From: an uncultured Paracoccaceae bacterium
GTDB lineage: Bacteria; Pseudomonadota; Alphaproteobacteria; Rhodobacterales; Rhodobacteraceae
NCBI GenBank assembly: GCA_937924905.1
Contig: CALDUK010000043.1
Span: 1 to 64,000 of the forward strand
Direction of reading: 5' to 3'
DNA length: 64,000 bases
Shown here: piece by piece, positions 16,996 to 27,651 of the stretch
Position numbering within the stretch: position 1 is the first letter of the stretch
How the letters are laid out: each line of letters begins with the position of its first letter
Notes under the pieces: model-generated
Seen by the model: only the letters and a program-made list of their open reading frames with translations
The model's database searches: none
What the model was told of the DNA's origin: nothing
Translations under genes and position numbers: made by a program

Positions 16996-18431
16996 CCGCG
17001 CTTTGGACAAGTGAGGCGGCGCGCGCGGCGACGTCTGGCATTTTGTACGGCCCGGACTGGCGCGCCAGTGGTGTGTCGATTGATAGCCGCACGCTAGAGC
17101 CGGGTGATCTGTTTGTTGCCTTGGCCGATATGCGCGACGGGCATGACTTTGTTGGCACAGCACTGGAGGCAGGCGCTGCGGCGGCACTGGTCACCCATCG
17201 CCCCGCTGGTGTCGCGGAAGACGCGCCGCTTTTGATTGTCAAAGATGTGCTGACTGCGCTGGAAGGTTTGGCGCGCGCGGCCCGGGCGCGGACCGGGGCA
17301 AAGGTCATTGGGGTTACGGGCTCGGCCGGTAAAACGTCGACAAAAGATTTGTTGGCGCGGGTTTTGGGCCATCAGGGCAAGACCCATGCGGCCGAGGCCA
17401 GTTACAACAACCATTGGGGCGTGCCTTTGACGCTGGCGAGGATGCCGGAAGATACGGATTTTGCGGTGATCGAGATTGGGATGAATGCGCCCGGCGAGAT
17501 TGCACCTTTGGCCAAATTGGCGCGGCTGGATGTTGCGATTGTCACGACGGTTGCGGCGGCGCATCTGGAAGCCTTTGAAAATGTCGATGGCATTGCAGTT
17601 GAAAAAGCCACAATTTTTCAGGGGCTCAAGTCGGATGGCATCGCGATTTTCAATGCCGATGTCGACACAGCGCCGATTCTGGCCGCAGAGGCGGCGCAAC
17701 ATGCGGCGCGGTTTGTCGGGTTTGGCGAACATGCAGATGCGATGCTGCGCGCCGAAAAGGTTCTGTTAAGCGACAACGCAAGCGTTGTGGAAGGCCGGTT
17801 TGCCGACGCGCCGTTTCTGTTCAAAATCGGAGCACCGGGGCGGCATTTCGCGATGAACGCTTTGGCGGTCTATGGCGCGGCGCGCCTCGTCGGGGCTGAC
17901 CCGGACATTGCAGCATGTGACATCGGCCAATGGCGCGCGCCTCCCGGACGGGGACAGCGCGAAACGCTGTTGCTGGACCGTGTCGAAGATTTTTCGATCG
18001 AACTGATTGATGATGCATTCAATGCCAACCCTGCGTCGATGGCGGCAGCGTTTGAGGTTTTGTCGGCTATTTCACCCCGCCAAGGGCAAGGGCGCATTGC
18101 GACCGGTCGGCGGATTGCAATTCTGGGTGACATGCTGGAATTGGGGCGCGATGAAGCAGACCTGCATCGTGGGCTGGCGGATCATCCTGCAATGGCGGTT
18201 ATCGCGCGGGTCGATTGCGTTGGGCCACGGATGCGCGTGCTTTATGAGGCATTGCCTGCAGAGCAACGCGGCCGGTGGGTTGAGACAGCGGAAGAGTTGG
18301 TTGACGAAGCGCACCGGCTGATTGATGCAGGCGATGTGGTCCTGGTCAAAGGATCCAAGGGGTCACGGGTAAGTCTGGTGGTGGACGCGTTGCGAAAGCT
18401 GGGCCGGGTGGCGGATAAAAGGGCAGAATGA
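16992..18431 (+). CDS. murF: UDP-MurNAc-pentapeptide synthetase
   Basis: MurF adds D-Ala-D-Ala to complete the cytoplasmic peptidoglycan precursor. The N-terminal domain contains [16 protein letters not shown]; the ATP loop is [17 protein letters not shown]; the middle domain has [16 protein letters not shown]; the C-terminal domain includes [15 protein letters not shown] and ILGDMLELG. Length 479 residues. It begins inside the end of murE (4-base overlap) and is followed almost at once by mraY. Confidence 0.96.
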   Translation: MTALWTSEAARAATSGILYGPDWRASGVSIDSRTLEPGDLFVALADMRDGHDFVGTALEAGAAAALVTHRPAGVAEDAPLLIVKDVLTALEGLARAARARTGAKVIGVTGSAGKTSTKDLLARVLGHQGKTHAAEASYNNHWGVPLTLARMPEDTDFAVIEIGMNAPGEIAPLAKLARLDVAIVTTVAAAHLEAFENVDGIAVEKATIFQGLKSDGIAIFNADVDTAPILAAEAAQHAARFVGFGEHADAMLRAEKVLLSDNASVVEGRFADAPFLFKIGAPGRHFAMNALAVYGAARLVGADPDIAACDIGQWRAPPGRGQRETLLLDRVEDFSIELIDDAFNANPASMAAAFEVLSAISPRQGQGRIATGRRIAILGDMLELGRDEADLHRGLADHPAMAVIARVDCVGPRMRVLYEALPAEQRGRWVETAEELVDEAHRLIDAGDVVLVKGSKGSRVSLVVDALRKLGRVADKRAE

Positions 18432-18432
18432 T

Positions 18433-19518
18433 ATGCTTTACTGGATGACGGCCTTTTCGGATGGCGGTGATTTTTTCAATCTTTTCAGGTACATTACCTT
18501 CCGCGCGGGCGGCGCATTCTTTACGGCGTTGATCTTTGGTTTCTTTTTCGGACGTCCCTTGATCAATCTTTTGCGGGCCAAACAGAAATACGGCCAGCCG
18601 ATCCGGGATGATGGGCCGGAAAGCCATATTGAGACCAAGGCAGGGACCCCGACAATGGGGGGCGTGTTGATCCTTGGTGCGCTTATTACATCGTCGCTTT
18701 TATGGGCCCGGTTGGACATCGGTTATGTCTGGATGGTGCTTTTCGTGACCATTTCTTTCGGGTTGATTGGGTTTGCGGATGACTATTCAAAAATCGCCAA
18801 GAACGACAATTACTCCGGTTTGTCGGGACGCTTGCGTCTGATCATCGGCTTTGCCATTGCCGCCATTGCCGCCTTTTGGGCGACGTCGATGCACCCGGTG
18901 GGTTTGCAAAACCAATTGGCCATCCCGATTGTGTCGGGGCTTTTGAACCTTGGGCTGCTTTTTATGCCATTTGCGATGATCGTAATTGTCGGCAGTGCCA
19001 ATGCCGTCAACCTGACCGACGGGCTGGACGGTCTTGCGATTATGCCTGCGATGATTGCGGCGGGTTCACTTGGCGTTATCGCTTATGCCGTAGGGCGGAC
19101 CGATTTTACCGAATATCTGGGCATCAACTATGTGCCGGGGACAGGTGAAATCCTAATCTTTGCCGCCGCACTGATCGGTGGGGGCTTGGGCTTTCTTTGG
19201 TATAACGCGCCGCCTGCCGCTGTGTTTATGGGCGATACTGGCTCGCTTGCCCTTGGCGGCGCTTTGGGGGCGATTGCGGTGGCAACCAAGCACGAGATCG
19301 TCTTGGCGATCATTGGCGGGCTGTTCGTGGTCGAGGCGTTAAGCGTGATCATCCAAGTGGGCTACTTCAAGATGACGGGGAACCGCGTGTTTCTTATGGC
19401 CCCGATTCACCATCATTTCGAGAAAAAGGGCTGGGCCGAACCGCAGATTGTGATCCGGTTCTGGATCATTTCGCTGATCCTGGCTTTGATCGGTTTGGCG
19501 ACGCTGAAAGTGCGGTAG
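18433..19518 (+). CDS. mraY: Phospho-MurNAc-pentapeptide transferase
   Basis: MraY moves phospho-MurNAc-pentapeptide onto undecaprenyl phosphate to make lipid I in the inner membrane. The 361-residue, roughly ten-helix protein contains GTPTMGG, the aspartate motif [23 protein letters not shown], and the loop [15 protein letters not shown]. All catalytic motifs are intact. Confidence 0.97.
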   Translation: MLYWMTAFSDGGDFFNLFRYITFRAGGAFFTALIFGFFFGRPLINLLRAKQKYGQPIRDDGPESHIETKAGTPTMGGVLILGALITSSLLWARLDIGYVWMVLFVTISFGLIGFADDYSKIAKNDNYSGLSGRLRLIIGFAIAAIAAFWATSMHPVGLQNQLAIPIVSGLLNLGLLFMPFAMIVIVGSANAVNLTDGLDGLAIMPAMIAAGSLGVIAYAVGRTDFTEYLGINYVPGTGEILIFAAALIGGGLGFLWYNAPPAAVFMGDTGSLALGGALGAIAVATKHEIVLAIIGGLFVVEALSVIIQVGYFKMTGNRVFLMAPIHHHFEKKGWAEPQIVIRFWIISLILALIGLATLKVR

Positions 19519-19568
19519 GCTGACGGCACACGCGGAGGCTGTTCGGCCTAAAGGAAAAGGGAAGGCTT

Positions 19569-19967
19569 ATGGGATTTCTATTGCGTTGGTTGGCGGCTTT
19601 CGTGTTGCTTGTCGCGACGTATAACCCGACCGAGCTGTCCTATGTGCGCTGGGTCATGCGGAACGGCGCGGGCGAACTGCCCATCGCGGTGTTCCTTGGG
19701 CTGATCTTGCTGGTCGCCTATGTCTTGTTTTTGACGGCTTTGTTCCGTGGCATTGGAACGCTTGGAATCCTTTTGATCCTTGCCGTGACGTCGGCGCTGA
19801 TCTGGGTCTTGGCCGATTTGGGCTGGCTGTCATTGGATGACCCGACAGTAAACACCTGGCTGGCGCTTGTCGCACTTTCGCTGGTGTTGGCGGTTGGGAT
19901 GTATTGGGGCATTCTTTGGCGACGGATATCGGGCCAACTGGAAGTCGATGATGAAGGTGCGGCTTGA
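19569..19967 (+). CDS. Small four-helix membrane protein in dcw cluster (DUF6524-like)
   Basis: A 132-residue protein of unknown function with four predicted transmembrane helices. Its opening MGFLLRWLAAFVLLVATYNP and the segment ILVLADLGWLSLDDP-like region (positions 80-97) resemble a conserved bacterial family that I believe is DUF6524. The C-terminus RISGQLEVDDEGAA is cytosolic and acidic. A GGAGG site is near 19533 and AAGGGAAGG precedes the ATG. It overlaps the next gene by 4 bases, so both are translated together. Being between mraY and a MurD-like gene, it may act in the envelope; this is inference. Confidence 0.75.
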   Translation: MGFLLRWLAAFVLLVATYNPTELSYVRWVMRNGAGELPIAVFLGLILLVAYVLFLTALFRGIGTLGILLILAVTSALIWVLADLGWLSLDDPTVNTWLALVALSLVLAVGMYWGILWRRISGQLEVDDEGAA

Positions 19968-20962
19968 TCCCTGTGCGCGGCATGCCCGGGGCGCGTGTCA
20001 TTGTTTTGGGTTTGGACGCATCTGGCCAGTCGGTGGCGCGGGCGCTGGAAGCTGGCGGTGCGACGGCGTTGTGCTGGGACGACGATGAACAGACGCGCGC
20101 GAATGCCGAGGCCGAGGGGGTCGCGCTGTGCGATCTGACGCGGCGGGATGTTTGGGACGGTGTTGATCGTTTGATCATCGGCCCTGATGTTTCGCCCCTT
20201 TACCCTGAACCAAACCGTTGGGTTGCAGCGGCGATGGCAGCCGGCGTATCCGTGGACAACGCCCTTGGGCTTTTCTTCCGTTCGCTGGCAGAGCCAGAGT
20301 GGGATCGGTTTGATGTGGCGCCGCGCGTAATCGCTGTTGCCGGGTCGCGGCGTCGATCAAAAGCGGCAGCGTTCATCCATCATGGCCTGTTGACCGTGGG
20401 GCGCGAAAGCCAGCTTGCCGGTGCGGACCACAGCGGTGTCCTGGATATTGTACCGCCCGGTGATGGTGGCGCTGTCGTGGTTGAGCTGTCTGAACCCGAC
20501 ATTGCGCTGGCGCGGGCGTTGACGCCGGATATTGGCGTGTTCACGGATTTTGCGCCGCATGACACGGAACAACACGGCGGGATTGGTGGGACCTTTGCGG
20601 CGATGCGGCGGTTGTTCGCAGAAGGCGGGCCCGACCGCGCGGTGATCGCTTTGGACGATGCCGAAGGCCGGTATCTGGCCAATTCACTGGCTGAAGGCGG
20701 AGCCGATGATCGGGTGATCAAAATCTCGGCGGCGTCGAAACTGGATGGGCCGGGATGGGTGATTTTCGTGCGAAAGGGGTTTCTGGCGGAATATCGCAAG
20801 GGCCGTCAGGTGGCTTCTGTCGATCTGCGCCAGATGTCAGGCATATCTGACCCGTCTGATCAGATTTGTGCCGCGGCTGCTTTTGCCGTTTTGCGCACAA
20901 TGGGGGCCGCCCCGAAAGCGATTGAAAAGGCGTTCAGCGGTTTCGCGCGTCAATTGGGGTGA
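19964..20962 (+). CDS. Degenerate MurD-like protein lacking catalytic motifs
   Basis: The position after mraY and the overall fold suggest descent from UDP-MurNAc-L-Ala:D-Glu ligase. The N-terminal Rossmann-like domain is recognisable (VIVLGLDASGQSVARALEAG; SPDV-type region LIIGPDVSPLYPEP). The ATP loop, normally GTNGKST, reads GSRRRSK (residues 127-133). The central motif normally containing the DHLDRH-type signature reads FAPHDTEQHGG. The protein ends at residue 332 and lacks the whole C-terminal Mur domain (MurD is about 440-465 residues). Ligase activity is therefore very unlikely. The reading frame is intact and coupled to the upstream gene by a TTGA overlap, so it appears maintained. 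GTG 19973 or ATG 19982 are alternative starts. Confidence 0.75.
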   Translation: MIPVRGMPGARVIVLGLDASGQSVARALEAGGATALCWDDDEQTRANAEAEGVALCDLTRRDVWDGVDRLIIGPDVSPLYPEPNRWVAAAMAAGVSVDNALGLFFRSLAEPEWDRFDVAPRVIAVAGSRRRSKAAAFIHHGLLTVGRESQLAGADHSGVLDIVPPGDGGAVVVELSEPDIALARALTPDIGVFTDFAPHDTEQHGGIGGTFAAMRRLFAEGGPDRAVIALDDAEGRYLANSLAEGGADDRVIKISAASKLDGPGWVIFVRKGFLAEYRKGRQVASVDLRQMSGISDPSDQICAAAAFAVLRTMGAAPKAIEKAFSGFARQLG

Positions 20963-20994
20963 TACAGGTCTCAATGCGATGGATCGCGCATGAA

Positions 20995-21019
20995 AAAGGC
21001 GGGGACCGTCCCCGCCTTT
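20995..21019. terminator. Bidirectional terminator between dcw cluster and tal
   Basis: AAAGGCGGGGA (20995-21005) pairs perfectly with TCCCCGCCTTT (21009-21019) around CCG. It separates the convergent MurD-like and transaldolase genes and can stop transcription from both sides. Confidence 0.85.
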
Positions 21020-21042
21020 CGTTCTGACACGGAAAGCTGTGG

Positions 21043-21696
21043 TCAGAGAATGCTTTGACCGGTTTTCGCCCAATCCTTGAGGAACGCATCAAGACCTTTG
21101 TCCGTAAGCGGATGCTGGGCCATTTTCTTGATCACGTCCGGCGGGCAGGTTGCGACATCAGCGCCGATCTTGGCGGCGTCGCTGACATGGTTGATCGAGC
21201 GTACGCTGGCGGTCAGGATCTGCGTCTGGAAACCGTAGTTGTCGTAGATTTCGCGGATATCGGCAATCAGGTCCATACCGTCGAGGTTGATGTCGTCGAG
21301 ACGACCAACGAAAGGTGAAATGAACGTGGCACCGGCTTTTGCGGCCAGAAGGGCCTGCGTGGCCGAAAAGCAAAGCGTTACATTGACCATGTGGCCTTTG
21401 TCGGTCAGTGCCTTACACGCTTTGAGGCCGTCCCACGTTAGTGGCACTTTGACCGCAATGTTGTCGGCGATTTTCTTCAGCTCCAGCCCTTCGGCGATCA
21501 TGCCTTCGGCGTCTGTGGCGACGGTTTCGGCGCTAACCGGGCCGGGGATCATATCGCAGATCTCTTTAGTGACTTCTTTGATGTCACGTCCGGACTTCAT
21601 AATCAGCGATGGGTTGGTGGTGACACCATCGACCATGCCGAGGTCTTTCAACTCGCGGATTGCATCGGTGTCGGCGGTATCGACGAAGAACTTCAT
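21043..21696 (-). CDS. tal: Transaldolase (short, FSA/TalC-type)
   Basis: A 217-residue TIM-barrel aldolase of the transaldolase subfamily 3 / fructose-6-phosphate aldolase group. The start [16 protein letters not shown] is typical, and the Schiff-base lysine lies in [12 protein letters not shown]. Other conserved parts are [10 protein letters not shown] and [10 protein letters not shown]. Upstream in-frame Met codons would add about 120 residues unlike the family, so the start at 21694-21696 is used. The pentose phosphate transaldolase role is likely; fructose-6-phosphate aldolase activity cannot be excluded. Divergent from priA. Confidence 0.93.
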   Translation of the reverse strand: MKFFVDTADTDAIRELKDLGMVDGVTTNPSLIMKSGRDIKEVTKEICDMIPGPVSAETVATDAEGMIAEGLELKKIADNIAVKVPLTWDGLKACKALTDKGHMVNVTLCFSATQALLAAKAGATFISPFVGRLDDINLDGMDLIADIREIYDNYGFQTQILTASVRSINHVSDAAKIGADVATCPPDVIKKMAQHPLTDKGLDAFLKDWAKTGQSIL

Positions 21697-21807
21697 GGGG
21701 TTTCCTAGCACTGAGGGTAACAATTGCGCTTCAGATAGCGCAAACGGTCCTGTTTCTGAACCCCCCAAATGGCTGTCGGGGGCTTTCGGTTCGGGGCGTG
21801 AAGCCTT

Positions 21808-24012
21808 ATGGCAGGCGCCATGCTGAGGCATTTCAACGAAGATGATCTGATTTCGGTTCTGACGACCCAGCCGTTGGACCGGGCGCTGGACTATCGCGCC
21901 CCCGAAGGCGGGTGTTTTGAAGGCGCGTTTGTCGAAGTGCCTCTGGGTCCGCGCAGGGTTTTGGGGGTTGTCTGGGGCGAAGGGGAAGGCGGGTATGACC
22001 TTTCCAAGGTGCGGCCGGTCCTCCGGGTTTTGGATGCAGTGCCGATGCGCCAAGAAATGAATCTGTTTCTGCGTCGGGCGGCAGAATACACGCTGACGCC
22101 GATGCCCGCGATGCTTCGCCTTGCGACGCGGTCGCCGGGTCTGGGTGATCCGACGTCGATGCGGGTGATCTATCGGCGCGGAAGCGTCGATGCGCCTGAT
22201 CGGTGGACCGATGCAAGACGCAAGGTGGTCGACGTCTTAGACGAATTCGGCGGGCTGTCATTCACGCTGAAGGAACTGGCCGAAATGGCGGGCGTTTCGT
22301 CGGGCGTGGTGAAAGGACTAGTCACGCAAGGTGTCGTGGCCGAAGAAGCAAGCCCGCGTGATCTGCCCTATCCACGACTGGACCCGGGTAAATCGTCTGT
22401 TGATTTGACGGACGAACAATCGGTGGCGGTGCAGGCCTTGCGCGAACGCGTGCTGTCCGGCGGCTATGGCACCACGTTGCTGAAAGGGGTGACAGGGTCG
22501 GGGAAAACCGAGGTTTATCTAGAGGCCGTCGCGGCTTGTCTGGACGAGGGTCGGCAGGCCTTGGTTTTGTTGCCAGAAATCGCGCTGACGTCCGAGTTTC
22601 TGAACCGGGTCGAAGACCGGTTTGGCGCGCGCCCGGCCGAATGGCATTCAGGCGTGACAATGACCGAGAGACGCCGCGCCTGGAAAATGGTGTCAGAAGG
22701 GGCGGCATCGCTGGTGGTTGGTGCGCGCTCGGCCTTGTTTCTGCCGTTCCAGAAGCTGGGTTTGATCGTGGTCGATGAAGAACATGACACGTCGTACAAG
22801 CAGGAAGATGGAGTTTTGTATAACGCGCGCGACATGGCGGTTCTGCGGGCGTCGCTTGCTGATGCGCAGGTCGTTCTGGCCAGCGCGACGCCATCGTTGG
22901 AAAGCTGGGCGAATGTGGAAGCGGGTAAATATCACCGGGTCGAATTGACCTCGCGTTTTGGGGCTGCGGTAATGCCCGAGATGCGGGCGATTGATATGCG
23001 CGCCGAAACCTTGCCAGCCAGCCGATGGGTGTCCGACACGCTGGCGGCTGCGGTCAGGCGGCGCATCGAAGACGGCGAGCAGTCGCTTTTGTTCCTGAAC
23101 CGCCGGGGGTATGCACCGGTGACGATTTGCCGGGCCTGCGGGCACCAGGTTGGTTGCGATCATTGCGATGCGCGGATGGTCGAGCATCGGTTTCAAAAAC
23201 GCCTGATGTGCCATCAATGCGGGGAAACGAAACCATTGCCGGCGGTATGCCCGTCATGTGAAGCGGAAGACCGGTTGGCCCCTGTTGGGCCTGGGGTCGA
23301 ACGTTTGGCGGAAGAAGTGTCGGCCCTTTTCCCTGGCGCGAACACAGCAATTTTGTCGTCGGATTTGTTCGGCTCGGCACGCGCTTTGAAAGCTCAAATC
23401 GAAGATATCGCGGCAGGTGGTGCGGACATTATTATAGGGACGCAGATTGTCGCCAAAGGGCATAATTTTCCGCATCTTACGCTGGTGGGTGTGATCGATG
23501 CGGACTTGGGATTGCAAGGCTCGGATTTACGGGCCGCGGAACGGACGTTTCAATTGATGCGCCAGGTGGCCGGGCGTGCCGGGCGGGCAGACAAGCCGGG
23601 GACAGCACTTTTGCAGACCTTTCAGCCCGAACATCCCGTGATCCGTGCGATCCTGTCCGGCGAAGAAGAGGCGTTCTGGACCGCCGAGGCGTCCGAACGC
23701 AAGACCGCTGGCGTCCCGCCATATGGGCGTATGGCCGGGATCGTTTTGTCATCACCCGATGTCCAAGACGTGTTCGACGTTGGCAAGGCACTTGCCGCCC
23801 GCACTGGCCCGTTGCGTCAAATCGGAGCCGAGGTGTTCGGGCCCGCCGCCGCACCGATTGCGCGGGTGCGGGGGCGGCATCGCGTCCGGTTGCTGGTAAA
23901 GGCCGCGAAGACTGCGCCTTTGCAACAGGCGATTGCGTCTTGGGTGGCGCAAGTCAAGCTGCCGGCCAATCTGCGGTTGTCGGTCGATATCGACCCGCAG
24001 AGCTTTCTGTAA
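21808..24012 (+). CDS. priA: Primosomal replication helicase PriA
   Basis: PriA restarts stalled replication forks by recognising branched DNA and loading the primosome. The 734-residue protein has the 3'-DNA-binding domain, Walker A ([14 protein letters not shown]), DEEH box ([13 protein letters not shown]), a zinc-binding insert with paired cysteines ([27 protein letters not shown]) and motif VI-like [13 protein letters not shown]. The start could also be the second Met (21820), which matches [14 protein letters not shown]. Divergent from tal. Confidence 0.96.
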   Translation: MAGAMLRHFNEDDLISVLTTQPLDRALDYRAPEGGCFEGAFVEVPLGPRRVLGVVWGEGEGGYDLSKVRPVLRVLDAVPMRQEMNLFLRRAAEYTLTPMPAMLRLATRSPGLGDPTSMRVIYRRGSVDAPDRWTDARRKVVDVLDEFGGLSFTLKELAEMAGVSSGVVKGLVTQGVVAEEASPRDLPYPRLDPGKSSVDLTDEQSVAVQALRERVLSGGYGTTLLKGVTGSGKTEVYLEAVAACLDEGRQALVLLPEIALTSEFLNRVEDRFGARPAEWHSGVTMTERRRAWKMVSEGAASLVVGARSALFLPFQKLGLIVVDEEHDTSYKQEDGVLYNARDMAVLRASLADAQVVLASATPSLESWANVEAGKYHRVELTSRFGAAVMPEMRAIDMRAETLPASRWVSDTLAAAVRRRIEDGEQSLLFLNRRGYAPVTICRACGHQVGCDHCDARMVEHRFQKRLMCHQCGETKPLPAVCPSCEAEDRLAPVGPGVERLAEEVSALFPGANTAILSSDLFGSARALKAQIEDIAAGGADIIIGTQIVAKGHNFPHLTLVGVIDADLGLQGSDLRAAERTFQLMRQVAGRAGRADKPGTALLQTFQPEHPVIRAILSGEEEAFWTAEASERKTAGVPPYGRMAGIVLSSPDVQDVFDVGKALAARTGPLRQIGAEVFGPAAAPIARVRGRHRVRLLVKAAKTAPLQQAIASWVAQVKLPANLRLSVDIDPQSFL

Positions 24013-24085
24013 AGACCATTTGAACTGCGCGGGTCAGGCTATGTGTTCCCTTCCCATCCTTGTCAGATGAGCGTAAGCGAAATGC

Positions 24086-25324
24086 ATGGGAACCTTAGAT
24101 CTCTCTGCGGCGCATTCGCTGCCGGTCTGGAGGCGGCCTGTGGCCTTGCTGGTGCTGATGGCGATGGCGATGCCTTTGGCGTTCGCGACGTGGTCGGCGC
24201 TTTTGAACAACTTTGTGATTGAACGCGCCGGTTTCACAGGCGTCGAAATTGGTTGGCTGCACACTGTTCGCGAAATTCCGGGCTTTTTGTCTTTCGCTGT
24301 CATCTTCCTGTTGTTTGTGATGCGCGAGCAGCTTTTGGGGGTGCTGTCGTTGATCACGCTGGGTGTTGCGACAGCAGTGACGGCTTGGTTTCCGACGTTT
24401 GGCGGACTTTTGTTTATGACGTTCATTTCTTCGATCGGGTTCCACTATTTCGAAACGGTGAACCAGTCTTTGCAGCTTCAATGGATTCCAAAAGACCGGG
24501 CGCCGCAGGTGATCGGCTGGCTGGTTGCCGTGGGCTCGGGCGCATCGCTTGTGTCGTATGGCGCGCTTGTCGCGACTTGGGATGTGTTCAATCTGTCCTA
24601 CAACACAGTCTACATGATCGCGGGTGGGTCGTGCACGTTGATTGCGCTGTATTGCTGGGTGGCGTTCCCCAATTTTCAAGGGACGCCGCAATTGAAAAAG
24701 ATGGTGCTGCGACGGCGCTATTGGCTGTATTACGCATTGCAATTCATGAGCGGTGCGCGGCGTCAGATTTTTCTGGTCTTCGCGGCGTTTATGATGGTCG
24801 AACGTTTCGGGTTCGAAGTGCACGAACTGACGGCGCTGTTTTTGATCAATTTTGTTGCGAACATGTTGTTCGCGCCTCTGATGGGCATGGCGTTGGGGCG
24901 GTTTGGCGAACGCAAGGTCTTGGTCTTTGAGTATGTTGGTCTGATCCTCGTTTTTCTGGCCTATGGAGGGATCTATTACTTTGGTTGGGGCGTCGTTCTA
25001 GCGGCTTGTCTGTATGTGTTGGATCATTTGTTTTTCGCATTGGCTTTTGCGATGAAGACTTACTTTCAAAAGATCGCCGATCCGCAGGATATTGCGCCCA
25101 CAGCGGCGGTGGCGTTTACCATTAACCACATCGCAGCGGTCTTTCTTCCTGCGCTTCTTGGGTATCTTTGGATTGTGTCACCAGGGGCTGTTTTTGGATT
25201 GGCAGCCTCGATGGCGGGCGTATCTTTGGCGTTGGCGCTTTTGATCCCACGACACCCGACACCAGGACACGAGACCGTGTTTTCACGCGCTGCCCGGTTG
25301 CGGCGGAGTAGAAGCGGGCCTTGA
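24086..25324 (+). CDS. MFS transporter
   Basis: A 412-residue integral membrane protein with about twelve hydrophobic segments in the major facilitator pattern. The N-terminal half contains [19 protein letters not shown], and the loop after helix 2 has [10 protein letters not shown]. The central cytoplasmic loop includes [15 protein letters not shown]. The C-terminal half has [16 protein letters not shown], the counterpart of motif A. No substrate clue is visible from its neighbours priA and msrA. The basic C-terminus ([13 protein letters not shown]) is cytosolic. Confidence 0.85.
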   Translation: MGTLDLSAAHSLPVWRRPVALLVLMAMAMPLAFATWSALLNNFVIERAGFTGVEIGWLHTVREIPGFLSFAVIFLLFVMREQLLGVLSLITLGVATAVTAWFPTFGGLLFMTFISSIGFHYFETVNQSLQLQWIPKDRAPQVIGWLVAVGSGASLVSYGALVATWDVFNLSYNTVYMIAGGSCTLIALYCWVAFPNFQGTPQLKKMVLRRRYWLYYALQFMSGARRQIFLVFAAFMMVERFGFEVHELTALFLINFVANMLFAPLMGMALGRFGERKVLVFEYVGLILVFLAYGGIYYFGWGVVLAACLYVLDHLFFALAFAMKTYFQKIADPQDIAPTAAVAFTINHIAAVFLPALLGYLWIVSPGAVFGLAASMAGVSLALALLIPRHPTPGHETVFSRAARLRRSRSGP

Positions 25325-25364
25325 TCCGCCCTATATTCGTAAGACACACGCAAAGGAGTGCAGA

Positions 25365-26024
25365 ATGGTCTTTGGCATCTTGTCCCGAAAGTACAACATG
25401 ATCAGCGCATCAGAGGCTTTGCCGGGTCGGCCTGCGCCCATTCCAACGGCCGAGACGCATTTTCTGAACGGTCGGCCGCTGACACTGGACGTGCCGGATG
25501 GGCACGAGGTGGCCGTCTTTGGTATGGGGTGTTTTTGGGGCGTCGAACGGATGTTCTGGAAACTGGACGGGGTTTTTCTGACGATGGTGGGTTATGCGGC
25601 GGGCTTTACCGAAAACCCAACTTATCAGGAAGTCTGCACAGGCCAGACCGGCCACAATGAAGTCGTGCGCGTGGTCTATGACCCGGCTGTGATCGGCTAT
25701 GATGCTTTGCTTAAGATATTTTGGGAAGGGCATGACCCGACCCAGGGTATGCGGCAAGGCAATGACACGGGGACGCAGTATCGGTCGGGCATATACTGGA
25801 CGACCGATGCGCAGCGTGCGGTCGCAGAGGCGTCAAAACTGGCGTTTGCCAAAGGGTTGAAGGCTGCGGGCTCTGGCGCGATTACGACCGAGATTCTGCC
25901 AGCGCCCGAGTTTTACTTTGCCGAGGATTACCACCAGCAGTATCTGGCGAAGAACCCGAACGGGTATTGCGGGCTGGGGGGAACGGGCGTGACCTGCCCC
26001 GTCGGCGTCAGCGTCTCAGGCTGA
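25365..26024 (+). CDS. msrA: Peptide-methionine (S)-S-oxide reductase
   Basis: MsrA reduces methionine-S-sulfoxide in proteins. The catalytic cysteine is in [14 protein letters not shown] and the substrate region [18 protein letters not shown] follows. QYRSGIYW is conserved, and the resolving cysteine is probably in [14 protein letters not shown] at the C-terminus. Length is 219 residues. A clear AAAGGAG site precedes the ATG. No signal peptide is visible, so it is cytoplasmic. Confidence 0.96.
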   Translation: MVFGILSRKYNMISASEALPGRPAPIPTAETHFLNGRPLTLDVPDGHEVAVFGMGCFWGVERMFWKLDGVFLTMVGYAAGFTENPTYQEVCTGQTGHNEVVRVVYDPAVIGYDALLKIFWEGHDPTQGMRQGNDTGTQYRSGIYWTTDAQRAVAEASKLAFAKGLKAAGSGAITTEILPAPEFYFAEDYHQQYLAKNPNGYCGLGGTGVTCPVGVSVSG

Positions 26025-26069
26025 GGAACAGCGGTTGAATTGTAAGCGCGTTCGCTGTAGCGCGCGCTT

Positions 26070-26954
26070 ATGACGACATGGACTGCATTGACGACGCTTG
26101 CCGACAAAACCCGGGCCGAAACTTTGGGCGCGGCCTTGGAGGTTCTGGAACCCGAACCAACGGGCGTTGGTGTTTTCGAGGTCGAGGACGGATCAAACAC
26201 CTGGGAAGTCGGTGGTTATTTTGTTGATCCACCCGATGAAGTCGGTTTGGCCTTGCTGGCCGTCGCGCACGGGGCGGCAGAATTTGTAATCTCGGAAGTG
26301 CCCGACACCGATTGGGTGGCGCATGTTCGCCGTGAATTGCAGCCGGTCGAAGCGGGTCGGTTTTTTGTTTATGGCAGCCACGACGCCGATAAAGTGCCAG
26401 AAGCCAAACTTTCGCTTTTGATCGAAGCGTCGATGGCGTTTGGAACCGGTCATCATGGGACAACACTGGGCTGTTTGAGGGCCTTGGACCGTTTGATTGA
26501 AACCGGATTTCAACCCGCCAGCGTTGCAGATATCGGATGTGGCACGGGTGTTCTGGCCATGGCCGCCGCACAGGTTTGGGACGTGCCGGTCGTGGCGTCT
26601 GACATTGATATTGTGGCGGTCGAAGTTGCCGAGGCAAATCTTGTGGCCAATGGTTTGAAGGGCAGGGTGCGCGCAATTGTTGCGCCGGGGTTTGATGATC
26701 CGGGTCTTGAGGGGCCGTTTGATCTGATCTTTGCCAATATCCTGAAAGGCCCGCTGATAGAACTTGCAGGCCCCATGGCGGGCGCGTCTAGCGACAAAAC
26801 TATGGTTATTTTGAGCGGAATCCTACATGAACAGGCTGACGATGTAATCGCGCATTATCTCGGCCATGGCTTCAATTTGGCGCATAGGGACCAGATTGTT
26901 GACTGGACGACGCTTACTCTGTCGCGGAAACACCCGATTTCCAACGAATTCTAG
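26070..26954 (+). CDS. prmA: Ribosomal protein L11 methyltransferase
   Basis: PrmA trimethylates L11. The 294-residue protein has an N-terminal substrate domain followed by the methyltransferase domain: MAFGTGHHGTTLGCLRAL, the SAM loop VADIGCGTGVLAMAA, the acidic residue in VASDIDIVAVE, and FANILKGPLIEL in place of the NPPY-type motif. It lies 45 bases after msrA and may be cotranscribed. Confidence 0.9.
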   Translation: MTTWTALTTLADKTRAETLGAALEVLEPEPTGVGVFEVEDGSNTWEVGGYFVDPPDEVGLALLAVAHGAAEFVISEVPDTDWVAHVRRELQPVEAGRFFVYGSHDADKVPEAKLSLLIEASMAFGTGHHGTTLGCLRALDRLIETGFQPASVADIGCGTGVLAMAAAQVWDVPVVASDIDIVAVEVAEANLVANGLKGRVRAIVAPGFDDPGLEGPFDLIFANILKGPLIELAGPMAGASSDKTMVILSGILHEQADDVIAHYLGHGFNLAHRDQIVDWTTLTLSRKHPISNEF

Positions 26955-27044
26955 GCAATCTTCGAGAAGTAGCCATAATGAAGACACAAACAGCGCTATG
27001 TTGTTTTGTCGTTCGTTTTGTTCACTTGCCATGGAGCTTTTCCC

Positions 27045-27389
27045 ATGTCTGCTTCGCAATTTGATGAATTTGATCGCCGCATGCGGCGGATCAACCGCCG
27101 CCACACGCAGCTTTCGCAGGGCTATGTCACCTCGATCAACGGGGACGGCCTTGTGGTTGCAAAACCCAAACGCAAGATGCGGCGCGGGACGCTGCGAAGT
27201 CTGGCGATCTTGGTCATTATGATGATGATTTTCAAAGCCGTGCTTCACGCCAACTTGGGCGCCGCGGAATATGATGCGCGTGTCGCGTCATTCGCGAACG
27301 GGTCTGTCTTTGAGAAGGTCGGGGCCTGGGTGATGGTGTCTGATCCACTGACAGAAATGATGTCAGTTCGGATCGCACGCTATCTCTAA
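27045..27389 (+). CDS. Small membrane-associated protein of unknown function
   Basis: A 114-residue protein not recognised. The N-terminus is highly basic (MSASQFDEFDRRMRRINRRH) and predicted helical, followed by a beta-like patch (GYVTSINGDGLVVAKPKRKM). One hydrophobic segment (SLAILVIMMMIFKAVLHANL, about residues 50-69) suggests a membrane anchor. The ATG at 27045 has GGAGC upstream and is preferred over a longer in-frame start. A terminator follows at once. Confidence 0.7.
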   Translation: MSASQFDEFDRRMRRINRRHTQLSQGYVTSINGDGLVVAKPKRKMRRGTLRSLAILVIMMMIFKAVLHANLGAAEYDARVASFANGSVFEKVGAWVMVSDPLTEMMSVRIARYL

Positions 27390-27408
27390 TTTCTAAGTCT
27401 TGCAAAAA

Positions 27409-27430
27409 AGGCCGCGCACCTGCGCGGCCT
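27409..27430. terminator. Bidirectional terminator
   Basis: AGGCCGCGCA (27409-27418) pairs perfectly with TGCGCGGCCT (27421-27430) around CC, with A-rich sequence upstream and ATTCG downstream. It lies between convergent genes. Confidence 0.75.
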
Positions 27431-27447
27431 ATTCGTTTGGATTGGCC

Positions 27448-27651
27448 TTAAAAGCCGCGGCGACCGATGGTGTCAACATCACCGCGCGACAGACCGATGT
27501 CGGACAATTCATGAGCCGACAATTGTGACAGGACATTCCGCGTACGCCGCGCGTTATTCCACGCAGTAAGCCGGTTCACGAATGTACCAAGCGGGATCGC
27601 GGGGCGCAGGGCCAGACGGGTCGGCTGGGGTCGATCAAAAGTGTAGGCCAT
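27448..27651 (-). CDS. DUF1127 domain protein
   Basis: A 67-residue protein with the DUF1127 signature: TRNVLSQLSAHELSDIGLSR followed by GDVDTIGRRGF. Members of this alphaproteobacterial family are small arginine-rich proteins; some are induced under stress and the domain can bind RNA. AAAGGAACCGCACC precedes the ATG on the minus strand. It is monocistronic with its own terminator. Confidence 0.9.
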   Translation of the reverse strand: MAYTFDRPQPTRLALRPAIPLGTFVNRLTAWNNARRTRNVLSQLSAHELSDIGLSRGDVDTIGRRGF

